From the NCBI RefSeq assembly GCF_024199845.1, contig NZ_JANADO010000001.1, forward strand, positions 8,234,001 through 8,298,000: DNA of 64,000 nt, in the 5' to 3' direction. Both the position numbers and the translations under genes were made by a program. Source of the stretch: Bradyrhizobium sp. CCGB12. GTDB lineage: Bacteria > Pseudomonadota > Alphaproteobacteria > Rhizobiales > Xanthobacteraceae. Below, one piece after another: positions 33,975 to 42,614 of this stretch. The notes below the pieces were generated by a model, which was not told the origin of the DNA, did no database searches, and was given only the letters and a program-made list of their open reading frames with translations. The stretch's first letter is position 1; each line of letters opens with the position of its first letter.

Positions 33975-34961
33975 CTAGATGCCAAAACGGGTGAGAAGCA
34001 CCCGCACAGCCGAACGTGGCAGCGATTTGAGTGAGCGCCGGGCGACCATCGCGAGATAGGCGAAGGCTTGGCGATATCTGCCGAAACGCACGGCCTGCAT
34101 TGCCGAATAAGTGACGAGATGGACCTCTGCGGCCTGGCGCAACGGCCCGGCCATGCCCTCGGGCAGTCTCGCCAGGATCAGCCCGTCGTCGAAGACCCGC
34201 GCGACAGCCGGGAAGAAATCCTGCGGCGTCCGTACCGCCGCGTTCATCGTGTTGGCCGTGTGCAGGCGATAGTCGAGCATGAGCTTGGGCGCGAATTCGA
34301 ACTCGCCGATCGCGGCAAGACGGCACCAGCAGTGCCAATCCTCGCAATATCTGAGGGAGACGTCGAAGCCGCCGATGGCGCGGAAGGCTTCCGCACGGGT
34401 GAGCACGATGCCGCCATTGACGATGAAGTTGCCGGCCGCGAGCCGCGTCAGAACATCGCCGGATGGTTTGCTGCGTCCTTTCAGCAGGTCGCGCCGGCCG
34501 ATCTGCCGTCCTTCGCTGTCGATCGTGTTGTAGTCGCCATAGACGAGAACCGCGCGCGGCGCGCCGCGCGCTGCCGCCAGCAGTGTCGCCACTGCACCGG
34601 GACGCAGTCGATCGTCGGCATCGAGGAAGAGCAGCCAGTCGCCGCTCGCATGCCGCGCGCCCAGATTGCGCGCCGCCGATACGCCGGCGGAATCGTTGTT
34701 CATCAGGCGAAGCCGCCCGTCTCGCAGGGCGCGGACGATCGAAGCGGTATCGTCGGTCGAGCCGTCGTCCACGACGATCACCTCGGTGACATCGACTTGT
34801 GCCAGCGCGCTCGCGATAGTTTCGCTGATATACGCCGAAGCGTTCTTGGCGGGAATGACGACGGACACCGACGGGGCCGGACTCATCGGCAGCGGCAGGC
34901 GCGTCGCCGGCGCTACGCGCGAGGCTGGCGGTAGTTCGAGAACCTCGTCGGCGGTGATCAA
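33975..34961 (-). CDS. Family 2 glycosyltransferase
   Basis: A 328-residue GT2 enzyme. The N-terminal PSVSVVIPAKNASAYISETIASAL is the donor-binding core, VIVVDDGSTDDTASIV the next motif, and WLLFLDADDRLRPGAV carries the DxD metal site. CEDWHCWCRLAAIG is the late conserved acidic motif. The longest frame uses TTG at 34961; an ATG at 34883 lies directly before the catalytic core and is the other candidate start. It is part of the exopolysaccharide locus but on the opposite strand from its two flanking genes. Confidence 0.85.
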   Translation of the reverse strand: MITADEVLELPPASRVAPATRLPLPMSPAPSVSVVIPAKNASAYISETIASALAQVDVTEVIVVDDGSTDDTASIVRALRDGRLRLMNNDSAGVSAARNLGARHASGDWLLFLDADDRLRPGAVATLLAAARGAPRAVLVYGDYNTIDSEGRQIGRRDLLKGRSKPSGDVLTRLAAGNFIVNGGIVLTRAEAFRAIGGFDVSLRYCEDWHCWCRLAAIGEFEFAPKLMLDYRLHTANTMNAAVRTPQDFFPAVARVFDDGLILARLPEGMAGPLRQAAEVHLVTYSAMQAVRFGRYRQAFAYLAMVARRSLKSLPRSAVRVLLTRFGI

Positions 34962-35211
34962 GCGGCGGCTCGTCTTTAATGGTCTGTTAACCAGGGCGGG
35001 TTTGCCAAGCGGGCAATGTCAACAATCGAAATCTCGGCTGCTGCGAATGATACCCGCATTGTGGGCAAGTCGCTGCTGCGAGCGTCCGCGCGGCGCCGGA
35101 TTCGTGGAATAACGTTAAGCCGATGACATCGAGCCTGCCGCAAACCTAGGGAGTGCGGCAGCGCTGCTCGCGCAGAATTATGCCTGTCGTCTTCGTCATG
35201 CTGGTTGACGG

Positions 35212-36633
35212 ATGGTTAACGGCCGTGAGCTAGAACCTGAAGCTTCGCCGGCCTCACCCCCTGTCGCGATGGATTGCAGCTTGGATCGCAGCGCCGCTGA
35301 CATGACTGACGTCGAAGCCCAACCGTTCGGCCACGTCCTGCGCGATGGACTCGCGGGGGTGAACGCCGTGCGCGCGGCGCGCTGCCTCGTCGCCGTCGCG
35401 GCCTTGCTGTTGATCCTGGTGACGCTCGATCCGTTTCCCGACCTGCGCAGCGAGAACTTCGTGACCGTCGTCGGCGGGCGAATGGCGCTGACCTACATCG
35501 CCTTCGGCCTTTTGGCCGTGGTCGCCGTGCTGTTCGTCGCCGCGACCGATGCGCCGGCGCTGAAGACCCTGGTGACCCCGCTGCATCTCTGTCTCGTCGG
35601 TTGGCTGTTGATCAACATCGCCTTCTCCGAGAGCCGCGGCGTTTCGTTCCAGCGCTTCGTGCTCGCCGCGAGCGTGACGTCGCTCGCCGTGCTCCTGCCG
35701 CTATTGCCGCCGACGCAGCGCAGCTTCAACCTGTGCCTCGGCGGTGCCGCGCTCGCGCTGCTGGTGCTGTGCTATCTCGGTGTCTTCCTCGCGCCGCAAT
35801 ATTCGATCCACACCGCGCTCGACATCACCGAGCCGCAGCTCGCGGGCGACTGGCGCGGCAGTTTCGGCCACAAGAACGTCGCCTCGCCCGTGATGACCAT
35901 TCTGGTCTATGTCGGCATCTACCTTTGCGGTGTCGGCTCGTTCGTGATGGGCCCGGCGATCGCTATGCTTGCCGGAATCTTCCTGATCTTCACCGGCGGC
36001 AAGACGTCCTCGGTGCTGTGTCTTGCGATCTACGCGCTGGCGTCGCTGGTCTACGTCACGCGGAGCCTGTGGCTGAAGCGGATCATCTGCTTCGTGCCAC
36101 TGATCGTGATGAATCTGCTCACGGTCGGCAGCGTCCTGAGCCCGGCGCTCGGCGCCATGACGCGGCTGCTTCCGCTCGATCCCACCTTCACCGGCCGTTC
36201 CGCGATCTGGGAGTTCGCGCTCGCAGCCGTCGCGGAAAAGCCGATCATCGGCCACGGCTATGCGGCCTTCTGGGACGACGTCAGCGCACGGCAGACCGCG
36301 CAAGGCGCCGAATGGGCGACGACGGCGGCGCACAGCCACAACAGCTATCTCGATCTCGCGGTCACCATCGGCCTGCCGGGGCTGCTGCTCGTGATTCTCG
36401 TCTTCGTGCTCGCACCGCTCGGCAATTTCCAATCGGCTCAGGCGCACAACCGCAGCAGCGCGCTGGCAAAACTGTTCCTGACGATATGGCTGTTCGGCCT
36501 ATATTATGGAGCCACCGAGACCTTCCTGCTCGATCGGCAGAATCCGATCTGGTTCATGTTCGTTCTCGCGGTGGCCGGCCTGCACTTCATGGCCAGGTTC
36601 CAGTGCGTCGCGCCTACGGAACCCGAGCGCTGA
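35212..36633 (+). CDS. O-antigen ligase / polysaccharide polymerase-like membrane protein (Wzy/WaaL family)
   Basis: A 473-residue polytopic inner-membrane protein with about 10-11 hydrophobic segments. The late periplasmic loop contains GRSAIWEFALAAVAEKPIIGHGY and HSHNSYLDLAVTIGLPGLL, a combination typical of the O-antigen ligase / Wzy family. In this locus it most likely polymerises exopolysaccharide repeat units. The ATG at 35212 is the longest start; ATGs at 35269 and 35302 are possible because the first 45 residues are soluble and not conserved in type. A CelD-type acyltransferase gene follows on the same strand. Confidence 0.85.
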   Translation: MVNGRELEPEASPASPPVAMDCSLDRSAADMTDVEAQPFGHVLRDGLAGVNAVRAARCLVAVAALLLILVTLDPFPDLRSENFVTVVGGRMALTYIAFGLLAVVAVLFVAATDAPALKTLVTPLHLCLVGWLLINIAFSESRGVSFQRFVLAASVTSLAVLLPLLPPTQRSFNLCLGGAALALLVLCYLGVFLAPQYSIHTALDITEPQLAGDWRGSFGHKNVASPVMTILVYVGIYLCGVGSFVMGPAIAMLAGIFLIFTGGKTSSVLCLAIYALASLVYVTRSLWLKRIICFVPLIVMNLLTVGSVLSPALGAMTRLLPLDPTFTGRSAIWEFALAAVAEKPIIGHGYAAFWDDVSARQTAQGAEWATTAAHSHNSYLDLAVTIGLPGLLLVILVFVLAPLGNFQSAQAHNRSSALAKLFLTIWLFGLYYGATETFLLDRQNPIWFMFVLAVAGLHFMARFQCVAPTEPER

Positions 36634-36754
36634 CATCTTGTCGCAGCGGAAACGGCTTTGGTTGCATCGGCTTAACGATAAGCAGCGACGTTACTTGTGG
36701 TCCGCGGCGAAACATAATCTATCTGGAAACACTCAGTAATCGTAAGTCCCGCGG

Positions 36755-37897
36755 ATGACGTTCCTCAGCGTCGAGCAATCAGAAGGTCGGGTGTCCAGCA
36801 CGCCGGGAATCGTGGTCGATTTCGTGCGTGACTGGCGGCGGGCTGCTTCGCGCCTGAACGCAGGCCATCGTACCGCGTTCCAGCACGGCTACTGGCTCGG
36901 CGCCTGGTACGAGGCATTTCACGAACGCGCACCGCTGATCGCCGTGATTTCCGATGCCGCGACCGGCAAGGACATCGCGCTGGTGCCGATGATGAGCCAT
37001 ATCAGGCGCGGCATCCGCATCGTCGAGTTTGCCGATCTCGGCGTCTCCGACAACAACGCCCCGATCCTGTCGCTCGATGCCGCGGTGGACGCGGCGGCGA
37101 TGTGTGCGATCGGCACGGCGCTGGTCGGCGCGCTGCGCGCCTTGCCTGACGGCTTCGATCTGCTGCGCCTGAAGAAGATGCCGGCCCAGATCGGCGGCAA
37201 GCCGAATCCGTTGGTGTCGCTCGGCCGGATCGGATCCTCCTCGCTCAACGGCAATCTCGTGCTGTTGGGTGACGACTATGGAGCCTACCAGGCGTCGATC
37301 AAGCGCATGCAGATGCCGCGCTGCTGGCGCGTCTTCAGTCGGCACGCCGGCGCGCGGTTCGAGATCGTCACGGATGTCGCGCGCGCGCATGAGTTGCTGG
37401 ACGTGATGGATGTCCAGCAGCAGGCGCGCATGCGAAAGCTCGGCTCGCCGTTTGTCCTCAACGACGAGACTCATGCGCGGTTCTACCGCGAGGTGGCCCG
37501 CCAGGGCATCGCGGAAGGCTATGCAGTCGTCTCGGCGCTGGTGTGCGACGAGGGCGTCATCGGCACCTCGCTCGGCGTCAGGCACGGCGCGACTTATTAT
37601 CTGCTGCGCATCAGTCACGCCGGCGATTCGTGGTCGAGCTGTTCGCCCGGGCTGCTTGTTACCGAGCGCACCATGTCGGCGCTGCATGCAGAGGGCGTGC
37701 GCCGTTTCGATCTCAGCATCGGCAACCAGGACTACAAGCGCCGCTTCGGCGCCCAGCCGGTGCCGCTGACCGATGTCAGCGTCGCGCTGTCCTGGCGCGG
37801 CGCGCCCTATGCATGGCGCGATCATGCCGCGCAGGGCTTGCGCCGATATCCAAGGCTCGCCGCCATCGCCACGCCGGCGCTGCGCAAGATGCGCTGA
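36755..37897 (+). CDS. GNAT-fold acyltransferase, CelD/BcsL family
   Basis: This 380-residue protein resembles the CelD/BcsL family linked to cellulose and exopolysaccharide synthesis. The N-terminal lobe contains FQHGYWLGAWYEAF and LVPMMSHIRRGIRIVEFADLGVSDNNAP. The C-terminal GNAT-like lobe has TSLGVRHGATYYLLRISH and GVRRFDLSIGNQDYKRRFG, a usual end motif of the family. It probably acylates a sugar or carrier-linked precursor of the polymer. The start ATG is 121 bp after the polymerase gene, and it is the last exopolysaccharide gene on this side. Confidence 0.78.
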   Translation: MTFLSVEQSEGRVSSTPGIVVDFVRDWRRAASRLNAGHRTAFQHGYWLGAWYEAFHERAPLIAVISDAATGKDIALVPMMSHIRRGIRIVEFADLGVSDNNAPILSLDAAVDAAAMCAIGTALVGALRALPDGFDLLRLKKMPAQIGGKPNPLVSLGRIGSSSLNGNLVLLGDDYGAYQASIKRMQMPRCWRVFSRHAGARFEIVTDVARAHELLDVMDVQQQARMRKLGSPFVLNDETHARFYREVARQGIAEGYAVVSALVCDEGVIGTSLGVRHGATYYLLRISHAGDSWSSCSPGLLVTERTMSALHAEGVRRFDLSIGNQDYKRRFGAQPVPLTDVSVALSWRGAPYAWRDHAAQGLRRYPRLAAIATPALRKMR

Positions 37898-37901
37898 TCC
37901 G

Positions 37902-38441
37902 TCATCGCGAAAGGCCCGCACTGAAGGCCTCCAGCAGCGCGCGCCCTTGCGGCCAGTCGCCGAGCCCGCTCGACGCATTGATGTGGCCGAGTGCGCCGAG
38001 CACAATGAGACCGGACCGCCAGGCGTGCGCTCGCTGCATTGTCGCATTGATCTCGCCATAGGGATCGTCTGTACTGGCGATGACGAGCGAAGGGAAGCGC
38101 AGCGCGCGGTCCGGCACCGTCTTGAACGCGGCGGCCTCCATCGGAAAGTTGGCGCCATCAGGATCGGGCACCGCGACCAGAAACGCGCCCGCGATGCTGG
38201 ATGGGAATCGGGCGGCCCAGTGCGCCACCAACAGGCAGGCGAGGCTGTGTGCGACCAGCACGGGCGTCGTCGCGCAGCGCCTGACCGCGCGCTCCAGCGA
38301 TTGCTCCCAGTCGGCGAGGTCCGGCTGGTCCCAGTTCGCCGGCTGAAATCGCTGGAAGCGCGCATCATTGCGCTCCCAAATCGTCTGCCAATGGGTGTCG
38401 CCGGAGCCGCCGAGGCCGGGCAGGGTGATGATGTCGTGCAT
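37902..38441 (-). CDS. RBBP9/YdeN-family alpha/beta hydrolase
   Basis: A 179-residue small serine hydrolase. The oxyanion region ITLPGLGGSGDTHWQTIWE is at the N-terminus and the nucleophile is in VLVAHSLACLLV (about residue 69). The catalytic Asp is probably in IASTDDPYG and the His in ALGHINASSGLGDWPQG. This combination is characteristic of RBBP9/YdeN proteins. The physiological substrate is unknown. The start ATG at 38441 is chosen because the upstream extension is not family-like. It is divergent from an Lrp-type regulator gene. Confidence 0.85.
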   Translation of the reverse strand: MHDIITLPGLGGSGDTHWQTIWERNDARFQRFQPANWDQPDLADWEQSLERAVRRCATTPVLVAHSLACLLVAHWAARFPSSIAGAFLVAVPDPDGANFPMEAAAFKTVPDRALRFPSLVIASTDDPYGEINATMQRAHAWRSGLIVLGALGHINASSGLGDWPQGRALLEAFSAGLSR

Positions 38442-38563
38442 GGTCGTCCCGTGATATCTGAGAGGGAGACGCAGTGTGGCCGGGCGAGACGCTGCGTGAC
38501 ATGGCAAGTCATCGGTGGAATCGATCATCCGCCGTTGATCTCAAGGCGGAATGGAGAATTTTG

Positions 38564-39040
38564 TTGGATCGCTTCGGAAGCATCGACGCCAAGGACTTGA
38601 AGATCCTGGAGGCGTTGCAAGTCAATGCGCGGGTGCCGCTGTCCGAGCTCGGCCGTGCCGTCGGGCTGTCCCAGCCGGCCGTCTCCGAGCGCGTGAAGCG
38701 GCTGGAGGAAGCCGGGATCATCGAAGGCTACGGCGCCCGCATTAACCCCCGCGCGCTCGGGCTCGGCCTGATGGCGCTGGTGCGCCTGCGCACCACGCAC
38801 GAGCACATCAAGACCTGCCTGAGACGGTTCAGCGAGATGCCCCACATCATCGAAGTCCATCGTGTGACCGGCGATGATTGCTTCGTGCTCAAGGTGCTCG
38901 TCCCGGCGCCGGAAGACCTCGAGACGATCGTGGACCGCATTGCCGGCTTTGGCGCCGTCACGACCTCGCTGGTGCTCCGGAGCGAGCCGGCGCGGCCGAT
39001 CGGCAAAGACCTCGTCAGGAAGAAAGCCGAACGCAGCTGA
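38564..39040 (+). CDS. Lrp/AsnC-family transcriptional regulator
   Basis: The 158-residue form from TTG at 38564 fits the usual family length. The HTH is DLKILEALQVNARVPLSELGRAVGLSQPAVSERVKRLEEAGIIEGY. The C-terminal RAM domain contains IIEVHRVTGDDCFVLKVLVPAPEDLETIVDRI. GGAG lies about 7 bp before this TTG. Longer starts (TTG at 38561, ATG at 38503, or further upstream) cannot be excluded. Divergence from the RBBP9-like hydrolase gene suggests local control, but the target is not certain. Confidence 0.83.
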   Translation: MDRFGSIDAKDLKILEALQVNARVPLSELGRAVGLSQPAVSERVKRLEEAGIIEGYGARINPRALGLGLMALVRLRTTHEHIKTCLRRFSEMPHIIEVHRVTGDDCFVLKVLVPAPEDLETIVDRIAGFGAVTTSLVLRSEPARPIGKDLVRKKAERS

Positions 39041-39154
39041 GGCAGGACCCGCGCGATCGGCACGTCATCGCGCCGTCACAAAGCTCCGGATTGCGCCAGG
39101 CTACCGGTTATCGTGCGCGTTGTGTTATCGTCGCCTCTGTTTTCCGGAGGCGAC

Positions 39155-40039
39155 ATGGAAGATCGTTCGGCAAAATATCGCGCATTCTATGCCCGGTTGA
39201 TCTGCGCCGCGGCGAAGGCCGCGGATCCCCGCATCGAGCAGGCGTTTCGGACCGTCAGGCGCGAGCCTTTCGTTGGGCCCGGGCCGTGGTCGATCTCTCT
39301 CGGCAGCCACACCTATGCCGTGACGCCCGATGATGATCCCGCCTTCATCTATCAGAACGCGCTGCTGGCGCTCGATAGCGCGCGCGGCCTCAACATCGGG
39401 ATGCCCAGTGCGCACGCCTATTGGCTCAGCGGCTGCGCTGTCAAGGAAGGCGAGACCGTGATCCAGATCGGGGCGGGCAGCGGCTATTACACTGCGATCC
39501 TCGCGCATCTCGTCGGCCCCGGCGGGCGTGTCCATGCCTACGAAATCGACGAACGCCTGGCAGGACTCGCACGCGACAATCTCAAGGACATCGCTCACGC
39601 GGATCTATGCGAACGTTCTGGCATCACGTCCGGTCTGCCCGATGCGGACGTGATCTATGTCTGCGCGGGCGCCGCGCAGCCGGCCACGGAATGGCTCGAG
39701 GCGCTGCGGCCGGGCGGACGCCTGGTGTTTCCGCTGGCGCCCGAAGGCGTGCTCGGTGGCATGTTGATGATCACGCGCCCTGACAAGGGCGCGGTCTGGC
39801 CGGCAAGATTCCTGGGCCGTGCCCAGTTCATCGGCTGTGCGGGATTGCAGGATGTTGAAGCCGGCCGGCGATTGGCCGAGGCGTTTGCGAAAGGATGGGA
39901 GAGCGTGCAGTCGCTGCGCAGAGGAGGCGCTCAGGACGAGACGTGCTGGTTTGCCGGTGAAGGCTGGTGGCTCTCGACGGCGCCGGCACCTGCGCCGGCG
40001 ATCAGCATTCCTGCGCACGCGGACATCACGCAGGCTTGA
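39155..40039 (+). CDS. Protein-L-isoaspartate O-methyltransferase-like protein
   Basis: A 294-residue protein with a PCMT-like SAM fold. FRTVRREPFVGPGPW is typical of the N-terminus. Motif I is VIQIGAGSGYYTAILAHLVGPGGRVHAYEID (about residues 105-135), and DVIYVCAGAAQPATEWLEALRPGGRLVFPL is the later strand-loop. The start ATG at 39155 has GGAGG directly upstream. Divergence from canonical isoaspartyl repair enzymes, plus a C-terminal extension of about 80 residues, makes the substrate uncertain. Confidence 0.75.
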   Translation: MEDRSAKYRAFYARLICAAAKAADPRIEQAFRTVRREPFVGPGPWSISLGSHTYAVTPDDDPAFIYQNALLALDSARGLNIGMPSAHAYWLSGCAVKEGETVIQIGAGSGYYTAILAHLVGPGGRVHAYEIDERLAGLARDNLKDIAHADLCERSGITSGLPDADVIYVCAGAAQPATEWLEALRPGGRLVFPLAPEGVLGGMLMITRPDKGAVWPARFLGRAQFIGCAGLQDVEAGRRLAEAFAKGWESVQSLRRGGAQDETCWFAGEGWWLSTAPAPAPAISIPAHADITQA

Positions 40040-40226
40040 CGTCAGGCGTCGCGCATCACGATCCCGTGCAACCTGCACAGCGAAATCGGCCACGCGAGGC
40101 GCGAACGAGGCTGCGACAATACCAGCGGCGCGCCAGCACCTGTGCGGGCCGGCGGATCATCTGCGCGATCAACAAGAGTTCGAAAGCCATCCGTATCGCT
40201 TTTGGTGAAATCTCCTCCACGGAGAT

Positions 40227-40258
40227 GGGGCGGCATTTCCGAAAGAGAATGCCGCCCC
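40227..40258. terminator. Hairpin, likely terminator between convergent genes
   Basis: GGGGCGGCATT (40227-40237) pairs perfectly with AATGCCGCCCC (40248-40258). It lies just before the end of the wrbA-like gene and downstream of the methyltransferase gene on the other strand, so it could end either transcript. Confidence 0.6.
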
Positions 40259-40265
40259 TGTCGCA

Positions 40266-40865
40266 TCAGCCATGCAGCTTTTTGGCGGTCTCCGCGATCT
40301 GGCGGCCCTGGTAGCGCGCGCCGGCGAGCTCGTTGGCGCTGGGCTGGCGGCTGCCGTCGCCGCCGGTGATCGTGGTGGCGCCATAGGGCGCGCCGCCGGT
40401 GACCTCGTCGAGCATCATCTGGCCGGCGAAGCCGTAATTCATGCCGACCACCACCATGCCGAAATGCAGGAGGTTGGTGATGATCGAGAACAACGTCGTC
40501 TCCTGGCCGCCATGCTGGGTCGCGGTCGAGGTGAAGGCGCCGCCGACCTTGCCGTGCAAGGCGCCCTTGGCCCAGAGCCCCCCGGCCTGATCGAGGAAGT
40601 TCGCCATCTGCGAGGCCATGCGGCCGAAGCGGGTGCCGGTGCCGACGATGATCGCGTCGTAATTGGCGAGATCCTCGATCTCTGCGATGGGAGCCGCCTG
40701 ATCGACCTTGTAGTAGGAGGCTTTTGCAACCTCGGCCGGCACCAACTCCGGCACGCGCTTGATGTCGACGGTCGCGCCGGTCTCGCGCGCGCCTTCGGCA
40801 ACGGCGTTGGCCATGGCTTCGATGTGGCCATAGGCGGAATAATAGAGGACGAGAACTTTGGTCAT
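40266..40865 (-). CDS. wrbA: NAD(P)H:quinone oxidoreductase, WrbA type
   Basis: The protein is 199 residues long, the usual WrbA length. The flavodoxin-like FMN site is [23 protein letters not shown] at the N-terminus. [19 protein letters not shown] and the [17 protein letters not shown] stretch are diagnostic. It reduces quinones by two electrons and so prevents semiquinone stress. The ATG at 40865 is chosen; the upstream extension to 40991 is repeat sequence. It follows the pirin and SDR genes on the same strand, past a repeat. Confidence 0.92.
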   Translation of the reverse strand: MTKVLVLYYSAYGHIEAMANAVAEGARETGATVDIKRVPELVPAEVAKASYYKVDQAAPIAEIEDLANYDAIIVGTGTRFGRMASQMANFLDQAGGLWAKGALHGKVGGAFTSTATQHGGQETTLFSIITNLLHFGMVVVGMNYGFAGQMMLDEVTGGAPYGATTITGGDGSRQPSANELAGARYQGRQIAETAKKLHG

Positions 40866-40906
40866 GGGAAGTCTCCGTTTCAGATTTGATGGATTGATCT
40901 TTGGAG

Positions 40907-40995
40907 TCGTCATGCCCGGGCTCGTCCCGGGCATCCACGTACTTGTTTTCCGTGCCGAAAGGCGTGGATGGCCGGGACAAAGCCCGGCCATGGAC
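40907..40995. repeat. Palindromic intergenic repeat
   Basis: Arms GTCATGCCCGGGCTCGTCCC / GCCGGGACAAAGCCCGGCCATG and ATCCACG / CGTGGAT fold back on each other around a short centre. It sits between the pirin and wrbA genes, within a same-strand gene group. Confidence 0.7.
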
Positions 40996-41007
40996 GGAGA
41001 GAGCGGT

Positions 41008-41706
41008 TTACGCCGCGTCGACGAGCACGATCTCTGAATCTTCCAGCGCGGTGATCTTCAGCTGGTCCTCGTCGCGGATCGCAGCGCCGTCGCGGGCGTT
41101 GACGCGCACGCCGTTGATCTCGACCGCGCCCGCCGCGGGCACCAAATAGAGATGCCGCGACTTCTGCGACTGGTACTCCGCACTCTCGCCCGCCTTCAGC
41201 GTGGTGGCGAGCACCCGCGCGTCGGCGCGGATCGGCAGCGCATCCGTGTCGCCCTCAAGACCGCTCGCGATGGTGACGAGCTTGCCGGAACGATCAGCCT
41301 TCGGAAACGGTTTCGAGCCCCAGGTCGGTTGTCCGCCGCGTGACGTCGGCTCGATCCAGATCTGGAAGATCCGGGTCTTGCTCGGCTCGAGATTGTACTC
41401 GGAGTGGCGGATGCCGCTGCCGGCGCTCATCACCTGCACGTCACCCGCTTCAGTGCGGCCCTCGTTGCCGAGGCTGTCCTGATGGGTGATCGCGCCCTCG
41501 CGCACATAGGTGATGATTTCCATGTTGGCGTGGGGATGAGCGGGAAAGCCGGTGTTCGGTGCGATCTCGTCGTCATTCCACACCCGCAAGGCGCCGTGAC
41601 CCATGTTGTTGGGATCATAGTGGCTTGCGAAAGAGAAATGATGCTTGGCCTTGAGCCAGCCGTGATCGGCGCCGCCGAGCTCCGCGAAAGGTCTGAGTTC
41701 GATCAT
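41008..41706 (-). CDS. Pirin-family protein (YhhW-like bicupin)
   Basis: A 232-residue bicupin. The four metal ligands of the pirin N-terminal cupin are present: H57 and H59 in [11 protein letters not shown], and H101 and E103 in [10 protein letters not shown]. Bacterial relatives show quercetin dioxygenase activity or act as redox-sensing regulators. It lies 36 bp downstream of the SDR gene on the same strand. The association with WrbA suggests a role against quinones or flavonoid-like compounds. Confidence 0.9.
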   Translation of the reverse strand: MIELRPFAELGGADHGWLKAKHHFSFASHYDPNNMGHGALRVWNDDEIAPNTGFPAHPHANMEIITYVREGAITHQDSLGNEGRTEAGDVQVMSAGSGIRHSEYNLEPSKTRIFQIWIEPTSRGGQPTWGSKPFPKADRSGKLVTIASGLEGDTDALPIRADARVLATTLKAGESAEYQSQKSRHLYLVPAAGAVEINGVRVNARDGAAIRDEDQLKITALEDSEIVLVDAA

Positions 41707-41742
41707 TTGCGTAATTCCTCGAGTTGAAGGGTGGCGCCTGGA

Positions 41743-42495
41743 TCAGGCGCCGAACCCGCCGTCGACGTTGAGCACGGTGCCGGTGACGAAGGAGGCTTCG
41801 GGACTTGCGAGGAAGGCGACGCCCGCTGCGACTTCCTCGGGGCGGCCAAAGCGCTGGAGCGCGTGCTGCTTGCGCTGGGTCTCGGCGAACTCGCCGCCGT
41901 CCTTCGGATTCATGTCGGTGTCGATCGAGCCGGGCTGCACCACGTTCACAGTGATGCCGCGCGGGCCGAGGTCGCGTGCCGCGCCCTTGGTGTAGCCGAC
42001 GACGGCCGCCTTGGTGGCGACGTAGTCCGCAAGTCCCGGGAACGAGGCGCGGTCGGCCAGCATCGAGCCGACGGTGACAATGCGACCGCCTTCACCCATC
42101 AACTGCGAGGCGGCGCGGATCGCCGCGATCACGCCATGCACGTTGACCTGATCCTGGCGGGCAAGCGCTTCGGTGTCGGCATTGGCATCGTCGATCGCGC
42201 CGCCGGCGGCGACACCGGCATTGTTGACGAGGATATCGAGGTGGCCGAACGCCTTCGCGACGTCCTTGACCAGCTGCGTAACGTCCCCGGCCGAGGCCTG
42301 GTCCGCCCTAAAGGCGCGCGCCTTGACGCCCTTTGCCTTCAATTCCGTGACGACGGCTTCCGCCTTGTCGGGCGAAGCGACATAGCTGATGGCGACATCA
42401 GCGCCTTCATCTGCGAGCGCGCGGGCCGAAGCCGCGCCGATGCCGCGCGAGCCGCCGGTGACGAGGGCAACCTTGCCTGAGAGCTTCTTGGTCAT
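41743..42495 (-). CDS. Short-chain dehydrogenase/reductase (FabG-like)
   Basis: A 250-residue classical SDR. The NAD(P) site is TGGSRGIG near residue 12, the structural motif is NNAG, and the catalytic Ser, Tyr and Lys lie in VGSMLADRASFPGLADYVATKAAV. It ends LNVDGGFGA, the usual C-terminus. It is the first gene of the SDR-pirin(-wrbA) group, divergent from a LysR regulator gene. A carbonyl or quinone reductase role is inferred from context. A fatty-acid synthesis role is less likely given the neighbours. Confidence 0.87.
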   Translation of the reverse strand: MTKKLSGKVALVTGGSRGIGAASARALADEGADVAISYVASPDKAEAVVTELKAKGVKARAFRADQASAGDVTQLVKDVAKAFGHLDILVNNAGVAAGGAIDDANADTEALARQDQVNVHGVIAAIRAASQLMGEGGRIVTVGSMLADRASFPGLADYVATKAAVVGYTKGAARDLGPRGITVNVVQPGSIDTDMNPKDGGEFAETQRKQHALQRFGRPEEVAAGVAFLASPEASFVTGTVLNVDGGFGA

Positions 42496-42569
42496 TGGAT
42501 TTCTCCGTTGCGTCAGTTTGCGATTGACCCTTGGATAAGCCTCCGTCCGTGGTATAGAAATAGAAACTG

Positions 42570-42588
42570 TCGAAACGCATTGTTTCGA
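42570..42588. promoter_or_regulatory. Probable LysR operator
   Basis: A perfect 7-bp inverted repeat, TCGAAAC-GCATT-GTTTCGA, lies in the 119-bp gap between the divergent SDR and LysR genes, 27 bp before the LysR start. This is the expected site for autoregulation and control of the SDR operon. Confidence 0.6.
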
Positions 42589-42614
42589 TATTTGTCCCTA
42601 ATGGATCGGCTGCC

